A DNA stretch of 64,000 bases, taken from contig NZ_UYZY01000003.1 of NCBI RefSeq assembly GCF_900626075.1, positions 682,001-746,000 on the forward strand, in the 5' to 3' direction. The notes below the pieces were generated by a model that did not search any database, had not been told where the DNA came from, and was given only the letters and a program-made list of their open reading frames with translations. The position numbers and the translations under genes were made by a program. Within the stretch, counting starts at the first letter, position 1. Every line of letters begins with the position of its first letter. This DNA comes from Clostridium transplantifaecale (lineage in GTDB: Bacteria > Bacillota > Clostridia > Lachnospirales > Lachnospiraceae). Positions 18,211 to 26,749 of this stretch are shown in pieces.

Positions 18211-18642
18211 ATGAGAATTAAAATCAAATATTTTACCGACAAAATAGAAAAACTTGATTATATTGCAGGGAAATCCGACTGGATTGATCTGAGGGCAGCG
18301 GCGGATGTTGAGCTGAAACAGGGAGAATTTGCCCTGATTCCCCTGGGTGTGGCGATGGAACTTCCCAACGGTTATGAGGCGCATGTGGTTCCAAGAAGCA
18401 GCACATTCAAAAACTTCGGAATCATCCAGACAAACCATATGGGCATTATTGACGAGACCTACTGCGGCGATAACGACCAGTGGTTCTTCCCGGCCTATGC
18501 TCTCAGGGACACAAAGATTAACACAGGCGACCGGATTTGCCAGTTCCGTATCATGGAGCACCAGCCTGCAATCGAATTCGAGGAGGCGCCTTCTCTCGGC
18601 CACGAGGACAGAGGCGGCCACGGCAGCACCGGAAAGAACTGA
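18211..18642 (+). CDS. dut: dUTP diphosphatase
   Basis: A 143-residue trimeric dUTPase that converts dUTP to dUMP, keeping uracil out of DNA and feeding dTMP synthesis. The motifs are in order: IDLRAA (motif 1), VPRSST (2), [10 protein letters not shown] (3), RICQFRI (4) and the glycine-rich C-terminal arm [12 protein letters not shown] (5). The start at 18211 is supported by AGAGGAG; an earlier in-frame ATG would add unrelated residues. A TPR lipoprotein gene follows after 62 bases. It complements the two ribonucleotide reductases nearby. Confidence 0.92.
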   Translation: MRIKIKYFTDKIEKLDYIAGKSDWIDLRAAADVELKQGEFALIPLGVAMELPNGYEAHVVPRSSTFKNFGIIQTNHMGIIDETYCGDNDQWFFPAYALRDTKINTGDRICQFRIMEHQPAIEFEEAPSLGHEDRGGHGSTGKN

Positions 18643-18704
18643 TTGGAAAAAGTCTGATTGGAAAAGGACTCGGGAATCATTCGGAGAATACGAGGTGTGG
18701 ACTA

Positions 18705-19481
18705 ATGAGAAAAGGAACGTCAATTATCCTTGCGGCGCTTACCGCGTCGGCGCTCATGCTGGGCGGATGCGGGGAGCCGAAAGCGGCAAAAGAGGCGAGG
18801 CTTAAAGGAATCGAACAGGTGAAAAGCGGCGACTATGCGTCGGCGGTGGAATCCTTTGATCTGGCCCTTAAAGAAGCGGACGGAGTAGTAAATGCCTTTG
18901 AACTGGATATACTGAAATACAGGGGCGAAGCGGAATTTATGCTGGAAGACTACACGGCTGCTGCGCATACGTACGGAATTCTGGCGGATGTGGATGAGAA
19001 GGAGCCGGAGTATCTGTATTACAAAGCGGCGTCCGAGGCCATGTCCGGGGATCCGGATACGGCAGCCGAGACGTATGCGAAGGCAAAAGAGACGGTAAAG
19101 AGCGAAGAAAAGACGGCGGCCGGAGCCGGGATTGCAGTGTCCTCGATTGCGGATGCCTACAGGACGGCGGGGAATTACGATAAGGCGGTGGAGTTTTGTG
19201 AAGCGGCCATAAGCAGCGGGATTTCAGGCCCCGGGATTTACAACCAGATGGGCCTCTGCATGATGGCGGCCGAGCGATTTGACGAGGCGATTTCCTATTT
19301 TGAGCAGGGGATTGCTATGGGCGGTTCCGAAGAGAGCCGCCAGATGATGTACAACGTGGGCGCTGTTTATGAGAAAAGAGGCGATTTCGCAAAGGCGCTG
19401 GAGACCTTCAGAAGCTATGTGGCGGAGTATGGTTCCACGCCCGAACTGGAGAAGGAAATTGCATTTCTGGAGAGCCGTTAG
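18705..19481 (+). CDS. TPR-repeat lipoprotein
   Basis: A 258-residue secreted, lipid-anchored protein. The signal peptide ends in a lipobox ASALMLGGC with the modified cysteine at residue 22. The rest is helical with tetratricopeptide units, such as GDYASAVESFDLALKEADG, GNYDKAVEFCEAAISSG, ERFDEAISYFEQGIAMGG and GDFAKALETFRSYVAEYG. TPR folds mediate protein contacts at the cell surface; the partner is unknown. ATG 18705 is chosen because the lipoprotein signal begins there; the longer frame overlaps dut. hflX follows 14 bases later, so dut-TPR-hflX are probably one operon. Confidence 0.85.
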   Translation: MRKGTSIILAALTASALMLGGCGEPKAAKEARLKGIEQVKSGDYASAVESFDLALKEADGVVNAFELDILKYRGEAEFMLEDYTAAAHTYGILADVDEKEPEYLYYKAASEAMSGDPDTAAETYAKAKETVKSEEKTAAGAGIAVSSIADAYRTAGNYDKAVEFCEAAISSGISGPGIYNQMGLCMMAAERFDEAISYFEQGIAMGGSEESRQMMYNVGAVYEKRGDFAKALETFRSYVAEYGSTPELEKEIAFLESR

Positions 19482-19495
19482 AAGGCGGGAGGAAT

Positions 19496-20752
19496 ATGGC
19501 AGAACTGATTAATTTAAAAGAGCTTGAGGAGCGTGTGATCCTGATTGCGGTCAGCACCTCCGATGAAGATGATACAAAAGAGTCCCTGGACGAACTGGAA
19601 GAACTGGCCGATACGGCCGGAGCCGTGACGGTGGATAAGATCATCCAGAACAGGGAGAGAATTCATCCCGGCACTTACCTTGGTAAGGGAAAGATCGAGG
19701 AAGTGCGGGAACGTGTATGGGAGCTGGGCGCAACGGGCGTAATCTGTGATGACGAGCTTTCACCGGCACAGCTTCGCAACCTGGAAAATGCTCTGGATAC
19801 AAAGGTAATGGACCGGACGATGGTCATCCTGGATATTTTTGCGGCTCACGCCGTTACGAGCGAGGGAAAGATACAGGTGGAGCTGGCGCAGCTCAAGTAC
19901 CGGGCGGCCCGCCTTGTGGGCCTTAGAAACTCCCTTTCACGTCTGGGAGGCGGAATCGGCACAAGAGGGCCCGGTGAGAAAAAACTGGAGGTGGACCGCC
20001 GTTTGATCCACGACCGGATCGGACAATTGAAAGCGGAACTTGAGGAAGTCAAGCGCCACAGGGAGGTTTCCAGAAAACAGCGTGACCGGAACTACACGTT
20101 GTCGGCGGCGATTGTAGGCTATACCAACGCCGGTAAATCCACGCTGCTTAATAAACTGACGGGAGCCGGAATCCTGGCGGAGGACAAGCTGTTCGCCACC
20201 CTCGATCCCACCACAAGGGGGATGGAACTGCCCAGCGGGCAGCAGATTCTCCTGACCGATACGGTTGGGTTCATCAGAAAACTTCCCCACCATCTGATTG
20301 AGGCGTTTCGGAGCACCCTGGAGGAGGCCAGATACAGCGATATCATCCTCCATGTGGTAGACTGTTCCAACCCTCAGATGGACGCACAGATCCACATCGT
20401 TTATGAGACGCTGAGGAAACTTGAGATTACGGATAAGACCGTGGTCACTGTCTTTAACAAAATCGACCGGCTGGAACACGAAGTAATTCTTAAGGATCTG
20501 CAGTCCGACTACCAGGTGAGGGTTTCCGCCAAAACAGGCGGAGGGCTGAATGAACTGACGGAGATTCTGGAAACCATTCTGCGGAGCCGGAAAATCTTCC
20601 TGGAAAAACTGTATCCTTATAAAGATGCGGGGAAGATTCAGACCATCCGCAAGTACGGCCAGCTCCTTTCGGAAGAGTACCGGGATGACGGGATTATGGT
20701 GACGGCATACGTGCCGACCGAATTGTATTCCGGCCTGATGACGGACGGCTGA
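19496..20752 (+). CDS. hflX: Ribosome-associated GTPase HflX
   Basis: A 418-residue GTPase that binds the large ribosomal subunit and splits stalled or hibernating ribosomes. The HflX-specific domain contains HPGTYLGKGKIEEV and CDDELSPAQLRNLE; the linker has SRLGGGIGTRGPGEKKLEVDRR. The GTP motifs follow: GYTNAGKST (G1), DPTTRG (G2), DTVGFIRKLP (G3), NKID (G4). GGGAGG precedes the ATG. A family-1 palindromic repeat begins 38 bases after the stop and no ordinary terminator is seen, so the repeat may end the transcript. Confidence 0.95.
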   Translation: MAELINLKELEERVILIAVSTSDEDDTKESLDELEELADTAGAVTVDKIIQNRERIHPGTYLGKGKIEEVRERVWELGATGVICDDELSPAQLRNLENALDTKVMDRTMVILDIFAAHAVTSEGKIQVELAQLKYRAARLVGLRNSLSRLGGGIGTRGPGEKKLEVDRRLIHDRIGQLKAELEEVKRHREVSRKQRDRNYTLSAAIVGYTNAGKSTLLNKLTGAGILAEDKLFATLDPTTRGMELPSGQQILLTDTVGFIRKLPHHLIEAFRSTLEEARYSDIILHVVDCSNPQMDAQIHIVYETLRKLEITDKTVVTVFNKIDRLEHEVILKDLQSDYQVRVSAKTGGGLNELTEILETILRSRKIFLEKLYPYKDAGKIQTIRKYGQLLSEEYRDDGIMVTAYVPTELYSGLMTDG

Positions 20753-20790
20753 TGATAGTAAGAAGGAACAGGCGGTAAAATGGGGATTTG

Positions 20791-21128
20791 ATTGAGAAAT
20801 GAGGACGCCGCCGTCAGGCCGGGGACCGGGGTGGTGAGGGGGATCGATGAGTCTTTCGTCCCGGGCATCAGGTTGTCGCGGGCGGGGAATACGGGCAGAA
20901 AAAGTTCCTCCGGGAAACGCTCGCGCTCGTTGGAGTACATAATGGTGCTAACCTCGAAAAGACCTCGGTAAGTACCAATGAACTCCCAGGTTCCCTCCGG
21001 AATCTTTTTCTCCCTTCTTCCCCGCAGGAAGGTTATGGCCGGGACGAAAGACTCAGCCTAGGACGTCTGCCCGGCCCCCATCCTGCGGCGGCTGATCTGT
21101 CCTATTTCTTCAATGGGGGAGGCGCTTG
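20791..21128 (+). repeat. Long palindromic repeat, family 1, full copy (copy 3)
   Basis: About 340 bases, palindromic end to end. The arms GAGTCTTTCGTCCCGG (20849-20864) and CCGGGACGAAAGACTC (21039-21054) pair perfectly even though both differ from the usual TTCAGTCC/GGACTGAA. The inner arms carry GGGGAATACGGGCAGAAAAA and CTTTTTCTCCCTTCTTCCCC. It forms an inverted pair with the next copy; the roughly 175-base spacer between them has no gene. Confidence 0.88.
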
Positions 21129-21302
21129 TCGCTGCCACTACGTTTCTCTGGATGCTGGAAAACTACATCCTGTTCACTATGAGACTATGTAAACTTATAA
21201 TCTTATAATCTTAGAGTGTTTATTCTGATACTCTTTATAATGCAACCCAAGATATCATCAGAATGTAAAAGAATCACGACTATATCGTGGCCGCGACAAT
21301 AC

Positions 21303-21645
21303 CACCTCCCCACTTGACGAAAGAGACAATCAGCCCCTGAAGCCGGCGGACGGGGCAACACACTTCGCTGAGTCTTCAGTCCCGCCGACAACCTACCCGG
21401 GGAAGGAAGGAGAAAACTTTCCGAAGGGAGACCTTGGAATCCGCCGGTGCTTGCTGAGGTCTTACACGAAGCTAGCATCCGCTGCGCATTCCACAAGCGG
21501 GAGCGAGTCCCCGCAGGAATTTTTTCTCCTGGATTCCCCCTCACGACAACCTATAAACCGGGACTGAAGACTCATACACACCCTCCCACCACCCCGTCCG
21601 CCGTCTTACAGAGGCGTCCTCGCATCTCAACTAAATCCCCATTTA
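21303..21645 (-). repeat. Long palindromic repeat, family 1, full copy (copy 4)
   Basis: Reverse-orientation copy. The arms GAGTCTTCAGTCCCG (21370-21384) and CGGGACTGAAGACTC (21559-21573) are perfect complements. It begins with CCCCACTTGACGAAAGAGAC and ends with GAGGCGTCCTCGCATCTCAA. Family-2 copy 5 follows directly. Confidence 0.88.
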
Positions 21646-21647
21646 AA

Positions 21648-21738
21648 GGCGGAAACGCCGTTTCGCACCGAGTCCCCCGGGACTTTCACGCAAAATGCGC
21701 GTGAAAATACCTCTCGTGATACTGCCTGTGAACAGTAA
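21648..21738 (-). repeat. Short interspersed repeat, family 2, copy 5
   Basis: In reverse orientation: ACTGTTCACAGGCAGTATCA, GAGGTATTTTCACGCGCATT, GAAAGTCCC, then GCGAAACGGCG. It lies between the long repeat and the NrdR boxes. Confidence 0.7.
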
Positions 21739-21739
21739 T

Positions 21740-21784
21740 ACACAATATCTGGTATCTTAAAAAAAACCAAACCAGATATTGTGT
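21740..21784 (+). promoter_or_regulatory. Probable pair of NrdR boxes
   Basis: ACACAATATCTGGT (21740-21753) and its exact inverse ACCAGATATTGTGT (21771-21784) lie about three helical turns apart. Each contains an ACACAATAT or ATATTGTGT half of the NrdR consensus (ACACWATATATWGTGT). The second overlaps the -35 element of the promoter, where a repressor would block polymerase. Confidence 0.7.
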
Positions 21785-21807
21785 TTTGTTATACCATCTG
21801 CTATAAT
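21779..21807 (+). promoter_or_regulatory. Promoter for redoxin-fused nrdD
   Basis: TTGTGT (21779-21784), 17-base spacer, TATAAT (21802-21807). The -35 is part of the second NrdR-like box. Confidence 0.65.
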
Positions 21808-21852
21808 TGGAAACGAACCCTCTTTGGGTGCAGGATGAAAGGAGTAGGGAAA

Positions 21853-24255
21853 ATGATCAGCGTTATAAAGCGTGACGGAGAAGTGGCGGAATTCAATCTG
21901 GGAAAGATTACGAACGCAATTAAGAAGGCCTTTAAGGCGACGAAGAATGACTATAATCAGGAGATTCTGGAACTGTTATCCCTGAGAGTTACAGCCGATT
22001 TCCAGTCCAAGATGTCGGAAGGGAAAATCAGCGTGGAAGAGGTGCAGGACAGTGTAGAGCATGTGCTGGAACAGACAGGCTACACGGAAGTTGCCAAGGC
22101 GTACATTCTATATAGAAAACAGAGAGAGAAAATCCGTAACATGAAGGCGACCATCCTGGATTACAAGGATGTGGTCAACAACTATGTTAAGGTGGAGGAC
22201 TGGCGGGTTAAAGAGAACTCCACGGTCACCTATTCGGTGGGCGGACTCATTTTAAGCAACTCCGGAGCGGTAACGGCGAACTACTGGCTCTCCGAGGTCT
22301 ATGATCATGAGATTGCGGAGGCTCACAGGAATGCGGACATCCATCTGCATGACTTATCGATGCTGACAGGCTACTGCGCCGGCTGGTCTTTAAAACAGCT
22401 TCTGATGGAAGGACTGGGCGGAATACCGGGAAAGATTACTTCCTCACCGGCCAAGCACCTCTCCGTACTGTGCAACCAGATGGTCAACTTCCTGGGTATC
22501 ATGCAGAACGAGTGGGCCGGAGCTCAGGCATTTTCCTCTTTTGATACATACCTTGCGCCCTTTGTAAAAGTTGACAATTTATCATACGATGCCGTAAAGA
22601 AATGTATTGAATCCTTTATCTACGGTGTCAATACGCCGAGCCGCTGGGGAACCCAGGCTCCATTCTCCAATATCACCCTGGACTGGACCGTCCCGGACGA
22701 TATGGCCGAGATGAATGCCATTGTCGGCGGCAGAGAGATGGATTTTAAATATAAAGACTGTAAGACGGAGATGGATCTGATTAACAAGGCATTTGTCGAG
22801 ACGATGATTGAGGGGGACGCCAACGGACGCGGATTCCAATATCCTATTCCGACTTATTCCATCACAAAGGATTTTGACTGGTCCGACACGGAGAACAACC
22901 GCCTCCTGTTCGAGATGACATCCAAATACGGAACGCCGTATTTTTCCAACTATATCAACAGTGATATGCAGCCGAGCGACGTCAGGAGCATGTGCTGCCG
23001 CTTAAGACTGGATCTGCGCGAGCTGCGCAAGAAGACGGGCGGGTTCTTCGGCTCCGGTGAGAGTACCGGTTCCGTGGGCGTTGTGACGATCAACATGCCG
23101 AGAATCGCTTACCTGGCGATGAACGAGGAGGATTTTTACAGACGCCTCGACCACATGATGGATATTTCCGCACGCTCGTTACATATCAAGAGGGAGGTTA
23201 TCACAAAGCTTCTGGATAACGGCCTCTATCCATATACAAAACGCTATCTGGGAACCTTTGCTAACCATTTTTCCACCATCGGCCTTCTGGGCATGAACGA
23301 GGCGGGACTCAATGCGAGATGGCTGCGTAAGGATATGACCCATGAAGAGACACAGGAATTTACCAAGAATGTGCTGAACCACATGAGGGAACGCCTCTCC
23401 GACTATCAGGAGATGTACGGCGACCTCTACAATCTGGAGGCGACTCCGGCGGAATCCACTTCCTACCGTCTGGCAAAGCACGACAGGAAGCATTACCCGG
23501 ATATTATCGCCGCAGGCCAGCCTGGTGAGATTCCGTATTATACCAACAGCTCTCATCTTCCGGTAGGTTATACGGCGGATATCTTCGATGCACTGGATGT
23601 CCAGGACGAGATTCAGACGCTTTATACCTCCGGCACGGTGTTCCATGCATTCCTGGGGGAGAAGCTGCCCGACTGGAGATCGGCGGCCAAGCTGGTGCGC
23701 ACGATAGCTGAGAACTACAAGCTTCCGTACTATACCCTGTCGCCCACTTACTCCATCTGCCAGGAGCACGGTTATTTGATCGGTGAACACTTTACCTGCC
23801 CTGTCTGTGGAAAGAAAGCGGAAGTTTACAGCCGTATCACAGGATATTACCGTCCGGTGCAGAACTGGAATGAGGGAAAGACGCAGGAGTACAAGGACAG
23901 GACGTCTTACGATGTGACGCGTAGCGTTTTGAAAAATGGAAAGAAATTCATCCTGGAACCGCAGGAAAATGAGAACAGGGGACAGAAAGAGCCGGAAAGA
24001 ACAGCAGAGACCGGGAATGGAGACAGAGAGGGAATCTACCTTTTTACAACAAAGACATGCCCTAACTGCAAGATAGCTAAAGAGTTCCTGAAAGACCGGG
24101 AATACGAGGTGGTGGACGCCGAGGAAAATCCGGAGCTGTCCGACCGTTTCGGCATCATGCAGGCCCCTACCCTTGTCCAGGTAGGTAAAGACGGAGAAAT
24201 TAAAAAATACGTCAACGCTTCTAATATCAGAAAGTTTGCAGAAGAGAACAGGTAA
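21853..24255 (+). CDS. nrdD: Anaerobic ribonucleotide reductase with C-terminal redoxin domain
   Basis: An 800-residue class III reductase of a different subclass from the one at 13648. The ATP-cone MISVIKRDGEVAEFNLGKI starts the protein; the catalytic barrel follows, with NADIHLHDLSMLTGYCAGWS and SMCCRLRLDLREL. The zinc site and radical loop are CPVCGKKAEVYSRITGYYRP. A thioredoxin/glutaredoxin-like domain is fused at the end (from ~720), with active site TCPNCK and the cis-Pro segment MQAPTLVQVG. This suggests a redoxin-driven (NrdD2-like) rather than formate-driven enzyme with its own reductant. ATG 21853 follows AAAGGAG and fits the cone start. No activase adjoins it. Confidence 0.9.
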   Translation: MISVIKRDGEVAEFNLGKITNAIKKAFKATKNDYNQEILELLSLRVTADFQSKMSEGKISVEEVQDSVEHVLEQTGYTEVAKAYILYRKQREKIRNMKATILDYKDVVNNYVKVEDWRVKENSTVTYSVGGLILSNSGAVTANYWLSEVYDHEIAEAHRNADIHLHDLSMLTGYCAGWSLKQLLMEGLGGIPGKITSSPAKHLSVLCNQMVNFLGIMQNEWAGAQAFSSFDTYLAPFVKVDNLSYDAVKKCIESFIYGVNTPSRWGTQAPFSNITLDWTVPDDMAEMNAIVGGREMDFKYKDCKTEMDLINKAFVETMIEGDANGRGFQYPIPTYSITKDFDWSDTENNRLLFEMTSKYGTPYFSNYINSDMQPSDVRSMCCRLRLDLRELRKKTGGFFGSGESTGSVGVVTINMPRIAYLAMNEEDFYRRLDHMMDISARSLHIKREVITKLLDNGLYPYTKRYLGTFANHFSTIGLLGMNEAGLNARWLRKDMTHEETQEFTKNVLNHMRERLSDYQEMYGDLYNLEATPAESTSYRLAKHDRKHYPDIIAAGQPGEIPYYTNSSHLPVGYTADIFDALDVQDEIQTLYTSGTVFHAFLGEKLPDWRSAAKLVRTIAENYKLPYYTLSPTYSICQEHGYLIGEHFTCPVCGKKAEVYSRITGYYRPVQNWNEGKTQEYKDRTSYDVTRSVLKNGKKFILEPQENENRGQKEPERTAETGNGDREGIYLFTTKTCPNCKIAKEFLKDREYEVVDAEENPELSDRFGIMQAPTLVQVGKDGEIKKYVNASNIRKFAEENR

Positions 24256-24314
24256 TGACAGCCGCTCAGACGTTGCCTGAGAAACGGATGCTCATTGCCG
24301 ATAAAGCATCAGCT

Positions 24315-24360
24315 GCCCGCACACGCCCGGAATCAGATTCCGGCGCGGCGGGCGGTTTTT
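24315..24360 (+). terminator. Rho-independent terminator after nrdD
   Basis: Nested stem: outer GCCCGC (24315-24320) with GCGGGC (24348-24353), inner GGAATC/GATTCC, then GGTTTTTG. Confidence 0.8.
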
Positions 24361-24493
24361 GCGTTAACAGTTCGTGTTCCTATGATATAAAAAGCCGCCG
24401 GGATTGTAATAAAACTTTAAACGAAAGGTAACACATCATTTTTCCTCCTTTGATATAATGAGAATGTAAATCTGGCGGATACTGGAAGTTTGG

Positions 24494-24566
24494 GATAGAA
24501 CTACAGGCTTAAGACAGAACTACAGTCTTAGGACTAACTACAGGCTGGAGACAGAAACACAGGCTG
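24494..24566 (+). repeat. Four-unit tandem repeat of about 19 bp
   Basis: Four decayed units related to GACAGAACTACAGGCTTAG (24494, 24513, 24532, 24550) lie in the leader of the next gene. A TATAAT at 24454 just upstream may be its -10, without a good -35. Confidence 0.6.
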
Positions 24567-24598
24567 CGGCAGTGATGATAGAAGAGGAGGAGACGATT

Positions 24599-25462
24599 AT
24601 GAAAAGAACTATGGTGAGGCGGTGTCTGATCGCGGCCCTGATCTCGGGCATGACGTTTTTATACGGATGCGGCGGGCCACAGGCCGGGGCGGCGGATGAG
24701 ACGGCAGGAACCTCTCAAAGCGGGTCTGCGGGAGGAATTGAGCAGACAGACGCGGCGGGAGAGAGCGGAGCGGGAAATGAAAATGCAAATGATACGCCCG
24801 ATTATTCCACAGGCGGAACGCGCTATGAAATCCTGGAGGTAAAGGATACCTACATTCTGGTCATAGATCCGGAAAAAGAGTATGGCCTTTATACGGCAGG
24901 CTACGGTCCGCTTCTGGAGGATGAGAAAGGCGGGAAGATAGAGATTTCTGATTTAAAGCAGGGCATGATTGTGGAACTGTTCTGGAATGGAATGGTTCAG
25001 GAAACTTACCCGGCGCAGTTTACTTTTGATAAGCTGAGGCTCACCGGGGAAACGGGCAGCAGGGAATTCGCGCTCTATGCCGGGATCATGAAGGAACTGG
25101 CCGAGAAAGATCCAGGGCTTAACGAGGGGATTTCAGAGAGTTATTTTGACTTTACAGGAGTTACTTCCCTGACTGCGGCTGAGAAAGAGGGCCTTGCCTA
25201 TCTGTCGGGAGGCTATTACGGAGTCTGGGGAAGGCAGGCAACGGCAGAAGAACTGACCGCGGAAGGACTTATGGACCGGGAAAAAGGAATTGAGAACGGA
25301 ATCCTTATTACGCTGGAGGAACTTTCAGCAAATGGGAACAAAGTGAAATGCAATGCCACAAAGTACAGAAGCGGTACGGGAGCCTATTACCTGAATAACA
25401 TAACGGCCCAATATTCGGACGGGGAGTGGGCTTATACGATTGGTTCCGAAGCGATAAGCTGA
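24599..25462 (+). CDS. Lipoprotein of unknown function
   Basis: A 287-residue exported lipoprotein. The signal MKRTMVRRCLIAALISG leads to a lipobox MTFLYGC with the cysteine at residue 24, followed by a low-complexity Gly/Ala/Ser/Glu linker (25-65). The mature part contains TRYEILEVKDTYILVIDPEK and GKIEISDLKQGMIVELFWNG, a small beta-rich segment like the DUF3221-type domains of Bacillota lipoproteins; this match is tentative. A further domain (190-287) is unrecognised. ATG 24599 is chosen because GAGGAGGAG precedes it; the GTG at 24572 lies ahead of this site. It stands alone after a terminator and a tandem-repeat leader. Confidence 0.7.
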   Translation: MKRTMVRRCLIAALISGMTFLYGCGGPQAGAADETAGTSQSGSAGGIEQTDAAGESGAGNENANDTPDYSTGGTRYEILEVKDTYILVIDPEKEYGLYTAGYGPLLEDEKGGKIEISDLKQGMIVELFWNGMVQETYPAQFTFDKLRLTGETGSREFALYAGIMKELAEKDPGLNEGISESYFDFTGVTSLTAAEKEGLAYLSGGYYGVWGRQATAEELTAEGLMDREKGIENGILITLEELSANGNKVKCNATKYRSGTGAYYLNNITAQYSDGEWAYTIGSEAIS

Positions 25463-25638
25463 CGGACTTCGCAGAAGTATTTAAGGATAATAGAAATGCG
25501 CCCAGGGGATTGAGCGGCGCTCATATGGTGCAGGACCTGCCTGTTAGAAATAAGATAAAAAATGTATTTAAAAAATAAATACTAAATTAAAAATATATAA
25601 GTTTTATAAAATTATATTCTGTGGTAAAATAGAACTGC

Positions 25639-25674
25639 TATAATATTTAAGCGCTTTTTAGTTATAAAGCGCTT
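25639..25674 (+). promoter_or_regulatory. -10 element and dyad before the LysR gene
   Basis: TATAAT at 25639-25644 is followed by a perfect inverted repeat AAGCGCTTT (25649-25657) and AAAGCGCTT (25666-25674). The dyad would be at the transcript start and could be an operator or a 5' hairpin. The upstream DNA (25540-25630) is very AT-rich. Confidence 0.5.
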
Positions 25675-25741
25675 ATCCATCATATCCCTGCGATCCCCAT
25701 ACGGCATCCGCACGGGAGATACGCAGGAAAGGAAGTTTACC

Positions 25742-26668
25742 ATGAACCTGAAAGAACAGACTTACGTTTGTGTGCTGGCGGAATGCGGCAACATCACCAA
25801 AGCGGCGGACAGGCTGTATATATCCCAGCCGGCCCTCAGCATCTATATCAACAATCTGGAAAAAATGCTGGGCACAAAGCTGTTTGAGCGGGCCGGTAAG
25901 CGGTTTGTCCTGACCTATGCGGGCGAACTCTATGTGGAAAAAGCGAGGAAGATGCTGGAGCTCAAGAAGGAATTCGACGAGGCGCTGGCAGGCCTGATGA
26001 ATAATAAAAGAGGGAAAATACGTGTCGGGGTGCAGCTGCGCCGTGAGACATGGCTCCTCCCCCCGGTCCTCTACCGGTTTGCAAGTGAATATCCCGGCAT
26101 TGAAGTGGTGATCCGGGAAGGTAATATGTGGGAGTTGAGCCAAATGCTGGAGCGGTATGAACTGGATCTTGTTCTGATGAATTCCGCTGCCATCCGAAAG
26201 GATATGGAGTATCAGGTGCTCTTTGAGGAGGAGCTGCTGATTGCGGTGCCGCAAATCCATCCCCTGAACGAGAAGGCGGTCTATGTGGAAGGTTCCCGCT
26301 ACAGGAACCTGGATCTCAACTGGCTGGAGGGGGAAAACCTGATTCTGCAGCACCCGAACCAGAGTATCCGCGCCGATGTGGATGCCGCCCTGAAGGATGC
26401 GGGCGTGCACCCGGGGAAAATCCAGGTGATCCGGAATATTGAGACGGCTATCCAGATGACAGCCGAGGGACTGGGAATCAGCTTCAACAGGGAAAGCTAT
26501 GCCGGTAATATGAAATACAGGAAAAAGGTCAATTATTATACCATGGGCGAATCCTCCAGAAAGACCGCTTTTGTGGCCGGCTACCGGCAGGGAATGTACG
26601 TGCCGGAATATATGCAGCATTTTATAAAGTTAATCAGTGAACAAGGAAAGGAATATATATTTTCCTAA
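25742..26668 (+). CDS. LysR-family transcriptional regulator
   Basis: A 308-residue LysR regulator. The N-terminal winged HTH is clear (CGNITKAADRLYISQPALSIYINNLEKMLG, ~17-46), followed by a linker helix and the periplasmic-binding-like effector domain beginning at ~95 (KIRVGVQLRRETWLLPPVL). It lies 81 bases ahead of an M20 amidohydrolase and a YfcC-type carrier on the same strand, which are its likely targets. The dyad GATATAC/GTGTATC (26713-26729) just before the amidohydrolase may be its site. The effector is probably an amino-acid derivative; this is inference. Confidence 0.88.
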   Translation: MNLKEQTYVCVLAECGNITKAADRLYISQPALSIYINNLEKMLGTKLFERAGKRFVLTYAGELYVEKARKMLELKKEFDEALAGLMNNKRGKIRVGVQLRRETWLLPPVLYRFASEYPGIEVVIREGNMWELSQMLERYELDLVLMNSAAIRKDMEYQVLFEEELLIAVPQIHPLNEKAVYVEGSRYRNLDLNWLEGENLILQHPNQSIRADVDAALKDAGVHPGKIQVIRNIETAIQMTAEGLGISFNRESYAGNMKYRKKVNYYTMGESSRKTAFVAGYRQGMYVPEYMQHFIKLISEQGKEYIFS

Positions 26669-26712
26669 TACAAATAATAAAAACTATAAATTATACAAAT
26701 ACCTCCTGAATC

Positions 26713-26729
26713 GATATACTGAGTGTATC
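26713..26729 (+). promoter_or_regulatory. Dyad upstream of the amidohydrolase, possible LysR site
   Basis: GATATAC-TGA-GTGTATC, with one mismatch between arms, seven bases before the ribosome binding site. A repressor bound here would block the M20/YfcC transcript. Confidence 0.35.
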
Positions 26730-26749
26730 AGATTGAAGGAGGTATTTTT

